A DNA stretch of 64,000 bases from Ferrimonas sediminicola (GTDB lineage Bacteria > Pseudomonadota > Gammaproteobacteria > Enterobacterales > Shewanellaceae). The notes below the pieces were generated by a model, which was given only the letters and a program-made list of their open reading frames with translations, was not told the DNA's origin and ran no database searches. Location: contig NZ_SWCI01000005.1 in NCBI RefSeq assembly GCF_005116715.1, positions 62,001 through 126,000 of the forward strand, given 5' to 3'. This document shows positions 50,863 through 59,866 of this stretch, piece by piece (within the stretch, counting starts at the first letter, position 1; every line of letters begins with the position of its first letter). A program made the translations under genes and the position numbers.

Positions 50863-51783
50863 ATGACCAACTCAGGCAAGACTCAGCTGGCGGCTAAAGC
50901 GGCTCCCGTTGCCATCGGAATTTTTCTGGCTACTGTGGCAATCTTTTCCACCTTCTACACCGTGGACGAGGGCCACGTCGGCATCGTCAAGCGCTTCGGC
51001 GAAGCCCAGCAACAGGTGAATCCCGGACTGCACTTCAAGATCCCCCTGGCCGATTCGGTGCAGAAGCTGGAGATTCGAACCCGCAAGAATGTGGAGACCC
51101 TCAAGGCAGCCACCCATGAACAGATGCCGGTGGATGTGGACGTCTCCATCAACTGGACGGTGATCCGCAGCGAGGCGTTTGACCTGTACCGCAACTATGG
51201 CGGCCTGGACCAGTTCGAGAACCGCATCCTGGATCCGAGGCTGCGCTCCGCTGCCAAGGACGCCATCGCCCGCTATAAGGCGGAAGAGATCGTCCAGAAC
51301 CGCGGCCAGGTGATCGCCAAGATAGAGGAGAACGTCATCAGCACCATGAGCGAATTCCCGGTGAAACTGGACAGCGTCCAGATCGAGAACCTGATTCTGC
51401 CGCAGAAGTACCTGCAGAGCATCGAAACCAAACAGACGGAGAAGAACCTGGCGGCAGCCGAAAAACACCGCCTGGAGCGGCAGAAGCTGGAAGCACAAAG
51501 GGAGGTCAACACCGCCGAGGCGAAGCGGGATGCCGAGAAGGCCAGGGCAGACGGTAACGCCTACGCCATTCTCACCGAAGCCCAGGCGGAAGCTGAAGCG
51601 ATCAAGCTCAAGGGCCTGGCCGAAGCGGAAGCGATGCATGAGAAGGCCCAGGCGATCGCCAAGAGCCCGCTGCTGGTGGAGTATGTCCGGGCCCAGAACT
51701 GGGACGGCAAGTTGCCCAGCACCATGATGGGCAGCGACCAGAACGTGCTGTGGAACCTAGATAAGCAATCCGCCATGCGCTGA
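50863..51783 (+). CDS. SPFH/prohibitin-family membrane protein
   Basis: The 306-residue protein has one N-terminal transmembrane helix (about residues 12-33) and an SPFH domain: VDEGHVGIVKRFGEAQQQVNPGLHFKIP is the usual opening. From about residue 195 comes a long charged coiled coil (EKNLAAAEKHRLERQKLEAQ and onward), as in prohibitin, HflC and flotillin, which form large membrane-bound rings. It resembles the stand-alone prohibitin family more than HflC, because no hflK lies beside it. AAGGAGATAACA before the ATG is an excellent ribosome site. The upstream region is AT-rich. Its partner protease or membrane role is unknown. Confidence 0.88.
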   Translation: MTNSGKTQLAAKAAPVAIGIFLATVAIFSTFYTVDEGHVGIVKRFGEAQQQVNPGLHFKIPLADSVQKLEIRTRKNVETLKAATHEQMPVDVDVSINWTVIRSEAFDLYRNYGGLDQFENRILDPRLRSAAKDAIARYKAEEIVQNRGQVIAKIEENVISTMSEFPVKLDSVQIENLILPQKYLQSIETKQTEKNLAAAEKHRLERQKLEAQREVNTAEAKRDAEKARADGNAYAILTEAQAEAEAIKLKGLAEAEAMHEKAQAIAKSPLLVEYVRAQNWDGKLPSTMMGSDQNVLWNLDKQSAMR

Positions 51784-51792
51784 TGCTGACTG

Positions 51793-51824
51793 GAGAGGGG
51801 GTAACCCCTCTTCGCTTTTTGTTG
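51793..51824 (+). terminator. Terminator of the SPFH gene
   Basis: GAGGGG-GTAA-CCCCTC is followed by TTCGCTTTTTG and a second T-run. Confidence 0.82.
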
Positions 51825-51896
51825 TTTTTTAATACAAATCACCCCAAGGCATTGGCTGGATTTGGATTGTTTCCTTACCTAAAGTGAAAGATTCGG

Positions 51897-51902
51897 TATA
51901 AT
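51897..51902 (+). promoter_or_regulatory. -10 box for aroH
   Basis: TATAAT is a perfect -10 hexamer 54 bp before the start codon. The -35 at the expected place (CTTACC, 51874-51879) is poor. I see no TrpR operator. Confidence 0.5.
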
Positions 51903-51955
51903 CCGTCTAATTTGTTGCAAACGGCGGGCCCGGTCCCGCTCTGTTGTAGGCACAC

Positions 51956-53014
51956 ATGACTTTTAAAACCGATGAACTGCGGACCACCCTGCTGTGCAAG
52001 GTGATCTCCCCGGCGGAGCTGGCCCGCGAATACCCTCTCTCCGATGGTGCAGCAGAGGCGTTGCTCGGCGCACGCCGCCAGGTGGAAGCGATTCTCAGCG
52101 GTGAGGACCCCCGTCTGCTGGTGATCATTGGCCCCTGCTCCATCCATGATGCCGATGCCGCCCTGGACTACGCCAAGCGTCTCTCTCAGCTTCAGCAGGA
52201 GCTGGCCGAGGACCTGATGATCGTAATGCGGGTCTACTTCGAGAAGCCGCGTACCATCGTCGGCTGGAAGGGGCTGATCTCCGATCCGGATCTCGATGGC
52301 AGCTTCAGCGCCAACAAGGGCCTGCGCAAGGCCCGCAAGCTGTTGACCGACATCTCTGAGCTGCGCCTGCCCATCGCCACCGAGTTTCTGGACATGGTCA
52401 ATGGTCAGTACATTGCCGATCTGGTCACCTGGGGGGCCATCGGCGCCCGCACCACCGAGAGCCAGATCCACCGTGAGATGGCCTCCGCCCTCTCCTGCCC
52501 CGTGGGCTTTAAGAACGGCACCGACGGCAACCTGCAGATCGCCATCGACGCCGTGCGCGCCGCGCGGGTGCCCCACATCTTCTACTCTCCCGACAAGGAG
52601 GGACAGATGTCGGTGTACCGCACCCATGGCAACCCGTTCGGCCACATCATCCTCCGTGGTGGCAAGTGCCCCAACTACCAGGCGCAACATGTCATCAACG
52701 CCAGCGAGCACCTGACCGAGGCGGGGATCAATCCCAGGCTGGTGGTGGACTTCTCCCACGGCAACAGCCGCAAGGAGCACCGCAGGCAGCTGGAGGTGGC
52801 GGCGGATATCATGGAGCAGATGCAGCAGCCCCATGGCCACGCCATCGCCGGGGTGATGGCGGAGAGCTTCATCAATGAAGGCAATCAGAAGGTGATTCCC
52901 GGCCAAAGCCTTATCTACGGAAAGAGCATCACCGATGCCTGCCTGGGCTGGGAGGAGAGCGAGGTCCTGCTTCGGGATCTGGCCAGGGCCAGCCGGGCGC
53001 GGCGACAACGCTGA
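51956..53014 (+). CDS. aroH: 3-deoxy-7-phosphoheptulonate synthase, AroH type
   Basis: DAHP synthase condenses PEP and erythrose-4-phosphate, the first step of the shikimate pathway. The 352-residue class I enzyme has LLVIIGPCSIHDADAALDYA, VYFEKPRTIVGWKGLISDP and SCPVGFKNGTDG, the PEP- and metal-binding blocks. It resembles E. coli AroH (the tryptophan-sensitive form) more than AroF or AroG: TDELRT near the N-terminus, ATEFLDMVNGQYIADL and HIFYSPDKEGQMSVY are AroH-like. Location downstream of ppsR, which supplies PEP control, also matches E. coli aroH. Confidence 0.94.
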   Translation: MTFKTDELRTTLLCKVISPAELAREYPLSDGAAEALLGARRQVEAILSGEDPRLLVIIGPCSIHDADAALDYAKRLSQLQQELAEDLMIVMRVYFEKPRTIVGWKGLISDPDLDGSFSANKGLRKARKLLTDISELRLPIATEFLDMVNGQYIADLVTWGAIGARTTESQIHREMASALSCPVGFKNGTDGNLQIAIDAVRAARVPHIFYSPDKEGQMSVYRTHGNPFGHIILRGGKCPNYQAQHVINASEHLTEAGINPRLVVDFSHGNSRKEHRRQLEVAADIMEQMQQPHGHAIAGVMAESFINEGNQKVIPGQSLIYGKSITDACLGWEESEVLLRDLARASRARRQR

Positions 53015-53023
53015 TCCGATGAC

Positions 53024-53054
53024 CAGGGGCGCCATACGGCGCCCCTTTGTTTTT
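53024..53054 (+). terminator. Terminator of aroH
   Basis: AGGGGCGCC-ATAC-GGCGCCCCT is followed by TTGTTTTT. Confidence 0.92.
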
Positions 53055-53107
53055 CGGCCAAATTTGCATAAAGTAGTGGCACTACAAGAAAAAGGACCCA
53101 TAAAGCC

Positions 53108-53764
53108 ATGGACCAGCCCTCACGCGCCATCCTCATTGCCGACGATCATCCGCTGTTTCGTCAGGCGCTGAAGCAGTCTCTCAGTCTGTTTATGGAGGAT
53201 ACCCTGTGGCTGGAGGCAGACAGTGCCGACTCTCTGGAAAAACTGCTTACCCATGAGCCGGCAATCGATCTGGTGCTGCTGGACCTGCAGATGCCCGGCT
53301 CCCGAGGCTACTCCACCCTGATTCACCTGCGCAGCCACTATCCCGCCATCCCGGTGATGGTGATCTCCGCCCACGAAGACGGCCAGACCGTCAGCAAGGC
53401 GATCCACTACGGCGCCCAGGGTTTTATTCCCAAGTCCGCCCAGCCCCAGCAACTGGCCGACGCCCTGCAACTGGTGCTTGATGGCGAGCTCTACCTGCCA
53501 CCGGGGATGGAGGGGGTGACCGATGAGGCGCAGGGTGAGGATGACATCGGGGCCCGGTTGGCAGAGCTGACGCCTCAGCAGTACCGGGTACTGCAGATGT
53601 TTGCCGAGGGGCTGCTCAATAAGCAGATCGCCTATGAACTGGATGTCTCTGAGGCCACCATCAAGGCCCACGCCACCGCCATCTTCAAGAAGCTGGGTGT
53701 ACGCAACCGCACCCAGGCGGTCATTGCCCTGCAGGGGCTGGATATGGACAACAAACCGGTCTGA
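53108..53764 (+). CDS. NarL/LuxR-type response regulator
   Basis: The 218-residue regulator has a receiver domain with the acidic pair in ADDHPLFRQAL, the phospho-acceptor in LVLLDLQMPGSRG near residue 58, and a lysine in FIPKSAQ. A LuxR-type helix-turn-helix follows (LTPQQYRVLQMFAEGLLNKQ, then DVSEATIKAHATAIFKKLGV). No sensor kinase is adjacent, so its partner must lie elsewhere. AAGGA lies about ten bases before the ATG. The target genes are unknown. Confidence 0.92.
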   Translation: MDQPSRAILIADDHPLFRQALKQSLSLFMEDTLWLEADSADSLEKLLTHEPAIDLVLLDLQMPGSRGYSTLIHLRSHYPAIPVMVISAHEDGQTVSKAIHYGAQGFIPKSAQPQQLADALQLVLDGELYLPPGMEGVTDEAQGEDDIGARLAELTPQQYRVLQMFAEGLLNKQIAYELDVSEATIKAHATAIFKKLGVRNRTQAVIALQGLDMDNKPV

Positions 53765-53765
53765 T

Positions 53766-54107
53766 CTACAACGCCGGTCCGAACCACTGCTCCACCTGAG
53801 CCGCGGCCTTGGTCCAGTGCTCATCGGTCAGGTGGGCAGCCACCGTTGCCAGGGCCACCGACAGTGCCCCGATATCATCTGAAAACCCCACGCCCGGAGT
53901 CAGGTCCGGTATCACATCCAGCGGCAGGATCAGGTACCCCAAGGCACCGATGATCACCGTCTTTGCCTGGGTCGGGGTGGCGGGGTCCATCAAACAGTAG
54001 TAGAGCACCAGGGCCTTCTCTACCGCCTCACGCCCTATGGTCAGCGCATAACGGCGCAGCTTTTGCCAGAAAGAGTCGACACTGAAGTGTTGTGAATAGT
54101 CATCCAT
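53766..54107 (-). CDS. YkvA family (DUF1232) membrane protein
   Basis: The 113-residue protein has the DUF1232 core: AKTVIIGALGYLILPLDVIPDLTPGVGFSDDIGAL, spanning residues 48-82, with the conserved LP-D-PDL pattern. It is predicted to sit in the inner membrane with one or two helices. Function is unknown. It converges on the LuxR-type gene with only one base between the stop codons and no terminator hairpin there. Confidence 0.85.
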   Translation of the reverse strand: MDDYSQHFSVDSFWQKLRRYALTIGREAVEKALVLYYCLMDPATPTQAKTVIIGALGYLILPLDVIPDLTPGVGFSDDIGALSVALATVAAHLTDEHWTKAAAQVEQWFGPAL

Positions 54108-54221
54108 CGGTTGTATCTCTTCGTCTCACCTGAAACCCCATAGCTTGATATACTACCTCACTGCGCCAGGCAACGGCAGCATCCGCCGCTTTTGCGGCAC
54201 CCAATCCCCAGAGGACACAGT

Positions 54222-54578
54222 ATGAACCTGAAACAAGAGCTCCAGCAGTTAAATAACCGCCTGGATGCCATCCGCCGTAAGCTGGACGCTGCCCACGAAA
54301 GGGGCGATATGGCGATGATCGACAAGTTTACCGAAGAGCGCCAGGCCCTGACGAAAAGGATAGAGAGCGTCAAGCGCACTCAGACCCGGCAGTTGGGAAA
54401 ACAGGGCAACAAGGTGGGCGCCCTTCCCTTTAAACGCCCCCTGACCAAGGAGGAGCAAGCCGATCTGGGCAAGCTGAAGAAGTCGGTCCGTGGCCTGGTG
54501 GTGGTTCACCCGATGACCGCCCTGGGTCGTGAAATGGGCGTCACCCAGGTGACAGGCTTCTCCCCGAAGAAGTTCTGA
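54222..54578 (+). CDS. yibL: YibL family ribosome-associated protein
   Basis: The 118-residue basic protein matches E. coli YibL in length and character. The N-terminal half is a charged helix or coiled coil (LKQELQQLNNRLDAIRRKLD), and the C-terminal half contains GALPFKRPLTKEEQADLGKL and VVVHPMTALGREMGV. YibL has been found with ribosomes; its role is unclear. The start MNLKQELQ is preceded by CAGAGGACACAGT; ten further upstream codons are open but lack family resemblance. Confidence 0.85.
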   Translation: MNLKQELQQLNNRLDAIRRKLDAAHERGDMAMIDKFTEERQALTKRIESVKRTQTRQLGKQGNKVGALPFKRPLTKEEQADLGKLKKSVRGLVVVHPMTALGREMGVTQVTGFSPKKF

Positions 54579-54837
54579 TCCCCTTCGGCGTTGATCCCGC
54601 ATCCATGTGGGCTCAACGCCGGCCGGCCCTCCCCGTCAACGCCCGTCCGACCATCCCTGAAGTTCACAGAAACGACCCAGCCTGAGATCCCGTCCCAAGC
54701 CCGCAGAGCACACCTGCCCAGCGCCTTCACGAAACCAAAAACTCGGTTCAAGGGAGGGTTTCAGTGACCGATATGGATACTGAAGCCCTGACGCTTTATC
54801 TCTCAACCATCCACCTTTTCACCCTGGGGAGCTGAAC

Positions 54838-56871
54838 GTGGCCCTACTATCCAACCTGAAACACAGAAGCCTGAGCCTGCAGTTGGGCCTGATGACTGCC
54901 CTGCTGGTGGCCCTGGCCTTTTCCATCACCGCCTACCTGGTCTATCAGGACAGCACCCGTACCCTGATGGAGAAGACCCTCGCCGAGCATGAATCCAAGG
55001 TCAAGGCACTGAGTCTGACCATGGAGCAGAGCTTCAATGGCTACCTGGATGAAGCCCAGAAGCTGGTCACCAGCCTGCGCAATCAATACATGGAGGATCT
55101 GCAGATCAGTGGCACCAAGGTCACCCTGGCGGGGAGGGAGTTGACCGATTTCGTCATCTTCGGCGACAGGATCAGCGATAACCTGCTGGTCGACCGATTC
55201 ATGAAGGACACCCATGCCGGCGCCACCATCTTTACCAGAGAGGGCAACGATCTCTACCGCCTCTCCACCTCGCTGACCAACCTTCAGGGCGAGCGCATCG
55301 TCGGCACCAGGCTGGACAGAACCAGCCCCAGTTATCAGGCACTGATCCAGGGGCAGGACTATCACAATAAGATCGATCTGTACGGAAAGCAGTACCTTAC
55401 CTACTACACCCCACTCCGCAACTCTGCGGGCGCCATGATCGGTGCCGTGGTGGTAGCCCTGCCGGTAGAGGACTCCGCCCGGGCCCTGTTTGACAGCCTG
55501 GCCAAGGTGGCCTGGGGAGACACCGGCTACTCCATCGTGTTCAGCGACGCAGAGAGCAACCGTGGCCGCTACCTGCACCACCCGGACAGCAGCAACCTCA
55601 GCAAGAACATCATCAATCTGGCCACCGACGAGAAACCGTTCCAGAAGCTGTTCGAAGGGGAATCCGGCGTCATTCGCTACCCCCATACCTTCAACGGATT
55701 TAGTGGGGAGAAGTACCTGGCCTACGCCAAGGTTCCCGGGTGGCAATGGGTGATCGCCGGGGGCACCTTCGTCGATGAGGTCACCAAGGAGTCTCAGGCC
55801 GTCCTATACGACATCATCCTGATAGCCACCCTGGCGGCCCTGACCACCACCCTGTTGCTTATCTGGCTGGTTCGCCGCCTGTTGGCCCCGCTGACAGACG
55901 CCAACGGCTATATGCTGGCCCTGGGGCAGGGTCGGGTGAGTGTGGCCATTCCTGAGATGCGCGCCGACTCCGGCAATGAGATAGTTCGTCTGCTGCACAA
56001 CATGGGGCAGATGGCGGCCAATCTCCGCGGCCTGGTGGAGCAGATCTCCTCCACCAGCAGTGAATCCAGCCAGGCCGCCGACGGCGTGGCACGTTTCGCC
56101 GGCGACAACCTGGCCCAGGCCGACCAACAGCAGCACCAGGTGGACCAGATGGCCAGCGCCATCGAGGAGATGGCCTCCTCCGCCAACTCGGTGGCCGAAC
56201 AGGTGGAAGCGGTGGCCAACAACGTACGCAATGCCGACGGAGACAGTGAAACGGGTGCCACCCTGGTGGCAGACATGGAGCAGCAGATCGCCCGCCTTGG
56301 GGAGCAACTGAACCAGTCCACCGACGCCATCCACCAGGTGCATGAGCAGAGCAGGAGCATAGAGTCGGTCACCGCGATGATCGACGCCGTCGCCGAGCAA
56401 ACCAACCTGCTGGCCCTCAATGCCGCCATTGAAGCCGCCCGCGCCGGGGAGCAGGGCCGCGGCTTTGCGGTGGTCGCCGACGAGGTCCGCCAGCTGGCCC
56501 ACCGTACCCAGAGCTCGGTCCAGGAGGTGGTTGGAATCACCGGCGAGTTGCAAAGCCGCATCGAGTCGGCGGTTGCCATGATGAACGCCAGCCAGCACTC
56601 CAGTGTCGAGGTGAGTGACAAGGCCCACAGCGCCGGCGACGCCTTCCGCGCCATCCGCCAGCAGATCCAGGGGATCGCCTCCATGGCGGAGAGCATGGCC
56701 ACCACCTCGGAGCAGCAGGCCCAGGTCAGCCAGGAGATCGCAGCCAACGCCACCCAGGTAAGCGAACTCAACCGCTTGACCCGTGACGCCTCGGCCCAGA
56801 CCGCCAACAGTGCCGAAGCGCTGCAGCGCCTGTCGGCCGACCTGTCCCAGCAGGTGGCTCACTTCAGCTAA
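54838..56871 (+). CDS. Methyl-accepting chemotaxis protein
   Basis: The 677-residue receptor has a transmembrane helix (about residues 15-35), a large periplasmic double-Cache-like sensor (about 40-320), a second helix (about 323-345), a HAMP domain, and a cytoplasmic signalling domain. The hairpin tip, which contacts CheA and CheW, is [20 protein letters not shown], followed by [17 protein letters not shown]. The start is GTG with GGGGAGCTGAA upstream. It is transcribed alone. The ligand is unknown. The C-terminus has no NWETF-like pentapeptide for CheR docking. Confidence 0.93.
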   Translation: MALLSNLKHRSLSLQLGLMTALLVALAFSITAYLVYQDSTRTLMEKTLAEHESKVKALSLTMEQSFNGYLDEAQKLVTSLRNQYMEDLQISGTKVTLAGRELTDFVIFGDRISDNLLVDRFMKDTHAGATIFTREGNDLYRLSTSLTNLQGERIVGTRLDRTSPSYQALIQGQDYHNKIDLYGKQYLTYYTPLRNSAGAMIGAVVVALPVEDSARALFDSLAKVAWGDTGYSIVFSDAESNRGRYLHHPDSSNLSKNIINLATDEKPFQKLFEGESGVIRYPHTFNGFSGEKYLAYAKVPGWQWVIAGGTFVDEVTKESQAVLYDIILIATLAALTTTLLLIWLVRRLLAPLTDANGYMLALGQGRVSVAIPEMRADSGNEIVRLLHNMGQMAANLRGLVEQISSTSSESSQAADGVARFAGDNLAQADQQQHQVDQMASAIEEMASSANSVAEQVEAVANNVRNADGDSETGATLVADMEQQIARLGEQLNQSTDAIHQVHEQSRSIESVTAMIDAVAEQTNLLALNAAIEAARAGEQGRGFAVVADEVRQLAHRTQSSVQEVVGITGELQSRIESAVAMMNASQHSSVEVSDKAHSAGDAFRAIRQQIQGIASMAESMATTSEQQAQVSQEIAANATQVSELNRLTRDASAQTANSAEALQRLSADLSQQVAHFS

Positions 56872-56892
56872 GGGGTTCTCCGGAATCCATCA

Positions 56893-56921
56893 AAGAGGCG
56901 CCTTGTCGCCTCTCTCTTTTT
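56893..56921 (+). terminator. Terminator of the chemoreceptor gene
   Basis: AGAGGCG-CCTTGT-CGCCTCT is followed by CTCTTTTT. Confidence 0.85.
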
Positions 56922-56934
56922 GGTAGCTCCAGGC

Positions 56935-56961
56935 AAAAAAGGGGCGCCCCAGGGGCGCCCA
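56935..56961 (-). terminator. Terminator of the tad operon
   Basis: On the minus strand GGGCGCCCC-T-GGGGCGCCC is followed by six T, 20 bp after the stop codon of the OmpA-domain gene. Confidence 0.88.
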
Positions 56962-56980
56962 AACTCGCTCGCTGGGAGAC

Positions 56981-57550
56981 TCACAGAATCAGTTTGATCT
57001 CGACCCGACGGTTGCACCCCTGCAGCGCGTTCTCTTCCCGGCTGCATACCGGGCTGGACTCGCCAAAGGAGTAGGATTCGGTAACCAGATCGGGCCGCAC
57101 CCGCTTGAGAAACTCGTCCACCTGCTGGGCCCGGCGCCGAGAGAGCGCCAGGTTGTACTGGTCACTGCCCAGGTGATCCGCGTGACCGGAGACCCCAAGG
57201 GCCAGCCTGCCCCCCTGCTCCACCATCACCACCAGCTCCAGCAGCGCCTCCTTGTGACCGGCCGTCAGCTCAAACTGGTCCAGCTCGTAGTGAAGCACCA
57301 GGGCCAGCCGGTCGAGATCGAAAGAGCAGTCCCGGCTCTCCGACACCACCTCGCTCTCCTCTCCCTTCTCCTCGATGGGGGTCACCTTGAGCAGGCGATC
57401 CCCCTGGTGGTGGCTGAGGGTCCAGGCGCCGGTTTGCTGGCTGCTCTGCTTGTACAGTGCCTGGCTGTCCAGGCAGCTTGCCCAGGCGCCCTGGGCGGCC
57501 AGGGTGGTGGCCAGCAGCCCCAAGGCGGCAAATCTATTCGGTGTCATCAT
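56981..57550 (-). CDS. OmpA-domain protein at the end of the tad operon
   Basis: The 189-residue protein has a signal peptide (MMTPNRFAALGLLATTLAAQ, cleaved near WAS) and a C-terminal OmpA/peptidoglycan-binding domain: LALGVSGHADHLGSDQYNLALSRRRAQQV, residues 115-143, then SFGESSPVC and NRRVEIKLIL. The N-terminal part is short and has no beta-barrel, so it probably links the Tad machinery to peptidoglycan. It overlaps the tadG stop codon by 4 bp (ATGA), which ties it to the operon. Four cysteines in the mature part may form disulfides. It is the last gene before a terminator. Confidence 0.88.
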   Translation of the reverse strand: MMTPNRFAALGLLATTLAAQGAWASCLDSQALYKQSSQQTGAWTLSHHQGDRLLKVTPIEEKGEESEVVSESRDCSFDLDRLALVLHYELDQFELTAGHKEALLELVVMVEQGGRLALGVSGHADHLGSDQYNLALSRRRAQQVDEFLKRVRPDLVTESYSFGESSPVCSREENALQGCNRRVEIKLIL

Positions 57551-58791
57551 TTCAGTCGCCCCGTCTCTTCGTTCAGCATCTGCAGAATGTATTTGTACAC
57601 GTCCGGTCCCTGGCTGGCGTGGTAGATGTTCTTCTCCCCCACGCAGTCGTAAAAGCCGTTACTCTCCTTGTCCAGCAGGAAATCGATGCCGATCACCCCC
57701 GCCTTCACCGAGATCGCCTCCCCATGCCGCCCCTTCTTGCTCCTCATGTTGTCGAACAGCTTCTGGCACAGACCGGAGTTGACCAGCATCTTCAGGTAGC
57801 GGTTGGTCCTCACCCCGTTGTAGGTGATCTCGTTGTCGTGGCCGTCGGAGAGCACGATAAACACCTGGTCCGGGTTGAGGTTGGTGGCCTCGTTGGAGAC
57901 CACCGCCGATCGCAACATCCCCTGCCAGGAGTGGGTACCGGCATAGCGGGCATTGGCGGTCATGGTGTCCAGCTCCGCCAGGAAATGATCGTAATCCTCG
58001 GTCAGGGGCACATCGTGAAAATTCTTCGGATAGTAGTAGTCGTAGTACTGGTAGTAGCTGGAGGCCGGCGGCTTGTCCTCGAACATCCTGGCCACCGTCT
58101 CGGTGGTGGTGTCATAGATGTCCATGTTGTAGAGCACCCGCTTGCCGCTGACCTTGCGCACACTGTATTTATTAAAGCCAATCAGTGCTATGCGACTCTT
58201 ATCCTGGTTGTACTGATTGTAGAGCCTGAGCTGCTCCACCACCCTGGCCAGGGTCTCCTTGACAATGTCGAACTTGGGCTCGCCGTTGGTCCAGGACCAG
58301 CTCATCGAGTAGCTGAAATCGACGATGAAATAGACATCCACCGGTTTGGGCAGGTAGCGCTTGGAGAGAGAGCCCCCCTTGAGCTCGAACTGATCCTCAA
58401 TGCCGATCTCCCTGTAGGCCAACCAGCTGTTGTACTTGGCCTGCACCACCACATCGGTCTGCATGGAGGGCGCCAGTTCCCCCGCCTCCTGCATGCAGCC
58501 ACTGGCGTAGGTGCAGGCATCCTGATCGACGCTGACCGCCAGATCACCGACGTTGTCCTTGATGTAGAAATCGACGATCGCCTTGGCCAGCTGCTCCGAC
58601 TCGGCCTGGGTCGGTTCGTTCTGGGCCGCCACCGCCAGGCTGGCGACCTCGGCCGCCTCCAGCAGCCGAGCATGGGCCAGCATCTGCTGGGCCAGGTGCA
58701 TGGCGAAGGCAAACAACATCATCATCACCGGCAGCAGGCCGATAAAGATGATCATCGCCGCACCCCGTTGTTGTTTCGGCATCCTCTTCAT
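57547..58791 (-). CDS. tadG: TadG-like pilus assembly protein with von Willebrand A domain
   Basis: The 414-residue protein has one N-terminal membrane helix with the TadE/TadG-type start (QRGAAMIIFIGLLPVMMMLF), then a periplasmic region and a von Willebrand A domain. The metal-site motif is DVYFIVDFSYSMSWS (DxSxS at about 152-156); NLNPDQVFIVLSDGHDNEIT supplies the later Asp. In tad systems TadG helps pilus assembly at the envelope. It is coupled to tadF by a one-base TGATG overlap and to the OmpA-domain gene by 4 bp. A tyrosine-rich insert (YYQYYDYYY) is unusual. Confidence 0.88.
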   Translation of the reverse strand: MKRMPKQQRGAAMIIFIGLLPVMMMLFAFAMHLAQQMLAHARLLEAAEVASLAVAAQNEPTQAESEQLAKAIVDFYIKDNVGDLAVSVDQDACTYASGCMQEAGELAPSMQTDVVVQAKYNSWLAYREIGIEDQFELKGGSLSKRYLPKPVDVYFIVDFSYSMSWSWTNGEPKFDIVKETLARVVEQLRLYNQYNQDKSRIALIGFNKYSVRKVSGKRVLYNMDIYDTTTETVARMFEDKPPASSYYQYYDYYYPKNFHDVPLTEDYDHFLAELDTMTANARYAGTHSWQGMLRSAVVSNEATNLNPDQVFIVLSDGHDNEITYNGVRTNRYLKMLVNSGLCQKLFDNMRSKKGRHGEAISVKAGVIGIDFLLDKESNGFYDCVGEKNIYHASQGPDVYKYILQMLNEETGRLK

Positions 58792-59354
58792 CAGAACCTC
58801 GCGAATGAGATGGAGCTGGCCACGATGTTGAACGGGTTGCCATCGATGGCCCCCAACAGGTTGAACTCGGTCTTGTAACAGAGCGACACCTGGTAGATGG
58901 GCAGTCGGCGACTCTTGGAAGTAAGCGGCGACAGGCTGTCCATGGCACTGTTGTTGATGGACACCAGGTCGCAGCCGCTGCCGTCTCCCAGGGAGCGCAC
59001 CGTGTAGGCGGCGGCGGGCGGCGCCGGAATGTACTCCTCCACCACGATGGCCAGGTCATTGGGATCGAAACTGGACAATGCCCGGGCCATGGCGCCCGTC
59101 ACCACATCGCGAATCTCGCCCATCAGCTTGTTGCACTTGGTGGCGTCACTGCCGTTGACCCCGCAGATGTAGCCCTCGTCGTCGAAAAACTGGCGTCGCT
59201 CGGCCATCAGGGTGGCCGCCGAATAGGCCGCCCGGTCCATGGCGCCCTTCTTGGCGACGGCGATCATATAGTTCACCTGCAGGGCGAAGAAGCTGGAGAG
59301 CAGCACCAGAACCAGGGCCAGTTCGACGGTAAACACCCCTGCGACTCGATTCAT
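58791..59354 (-). CDS. tadF: TadF-like pseudopilin
   Basis: The 187-residue protein has a short basic leader and a hydrophobic N-terminal helix (VAGVFTVELALVLVLLSSFF) with the Glu expected at position 5 after processing of pseudopilins by TadV. The remainder is periplasmic and has a few cysteines. The start is the ATG overlapping the tadE stop (TGATG); an ATG five codons upstream would lie inside tadE. It sits between tadE and tadG, the normal order. Confidence 0.85.
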   Translation of the reverse strand: MNRVAGVFTVELALVLVLLSSFFALQVNYMIAVAKKGAMDRAAYSAATLMAERRQFFDDEGYICGVNGSDATKCNKLMGEIRDVVTGAMARALSSFDPNDLAIVVEEYIPAPPAAAYTVRSLGDGSGCDLVSINNSAMDSLSPLTSKSRRLPIYQVSLCYKTEFNLLGAIDGNPFNIVASSISFARF

Positions 59355-59866
59355 CAGCAGCCATCCCAATACTTGAATTTACAGCGCTCGTACTCCTGGA
59401 TCGCCGCCACCTCGCGGTGAACCCTGAGCTCAGGCAGGTAGATGTTGAACATCGGCTTGTAGCTGTAGTCCACCAGGTAGACCGCCACCGGCGCGCTCAG
59501 CCCGGTGGTGCGTGCCTTGGCACAGCTGAGCAGATCCGCCCCCCCGGCACTGCAGGAGGCGTAGTCCGCCATGGAGTCGAAGTAGAGGACGTCGGCGGTC
59601 ATCGCCGCCAGCTCCTCGGAGCTCATCCACCAGGTCACCCCGTTCTCTATCAGCGCCTGCAGCAGCGCGTATTCATAGTCCGCCACCGTGGTGGAGCTGA
59701 GGCTGCCCTGTCGTTTGGCGGCATTGACCGCCGTGGCCAGGGCATGGTCGGTGGCGCTCATGGCGTAGGTGAGCACGCAGAACTCCAGCCAGGCCAGCAC
59801 CATCAGGATCAGCAGGGGCAGTCCCAGTGCCGCCTCGACGGCGATCACCCCACCCTGGCGTTTCAT
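59354..59866 (-). CDS. tadE: TadE-like pseudopilin
   Basis: The 170-residue protein begins with KRQGGVIAVEAALGLPLLIL, the TadE-type processing region: a basic leader, glycine, then a hydrophobic helix with a Glu at position 5. A periplasmic domain with four cysteines follows. TadE and TadF are minor pseudopilins needed for Flp pilus formation. It overlaps tadD by 4 bp (ATGA) and tadF by one base. Confidence 0.87.
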   Translation of the reverse strand: MKRQGGVIAVEAALGLPLLILMVLAWLEFCVLTYAMSATDHALATAVNAAKRQGSLSSTTVADYEYALLQALIENGVTWWMSSEELAAMTADVLYFDSMADYASCSAGGADLLSCAKARTTGLSAPVAVYLVDYSYKPMFNIYLPELRVHREVAAIQEYERCKFKYWDGC

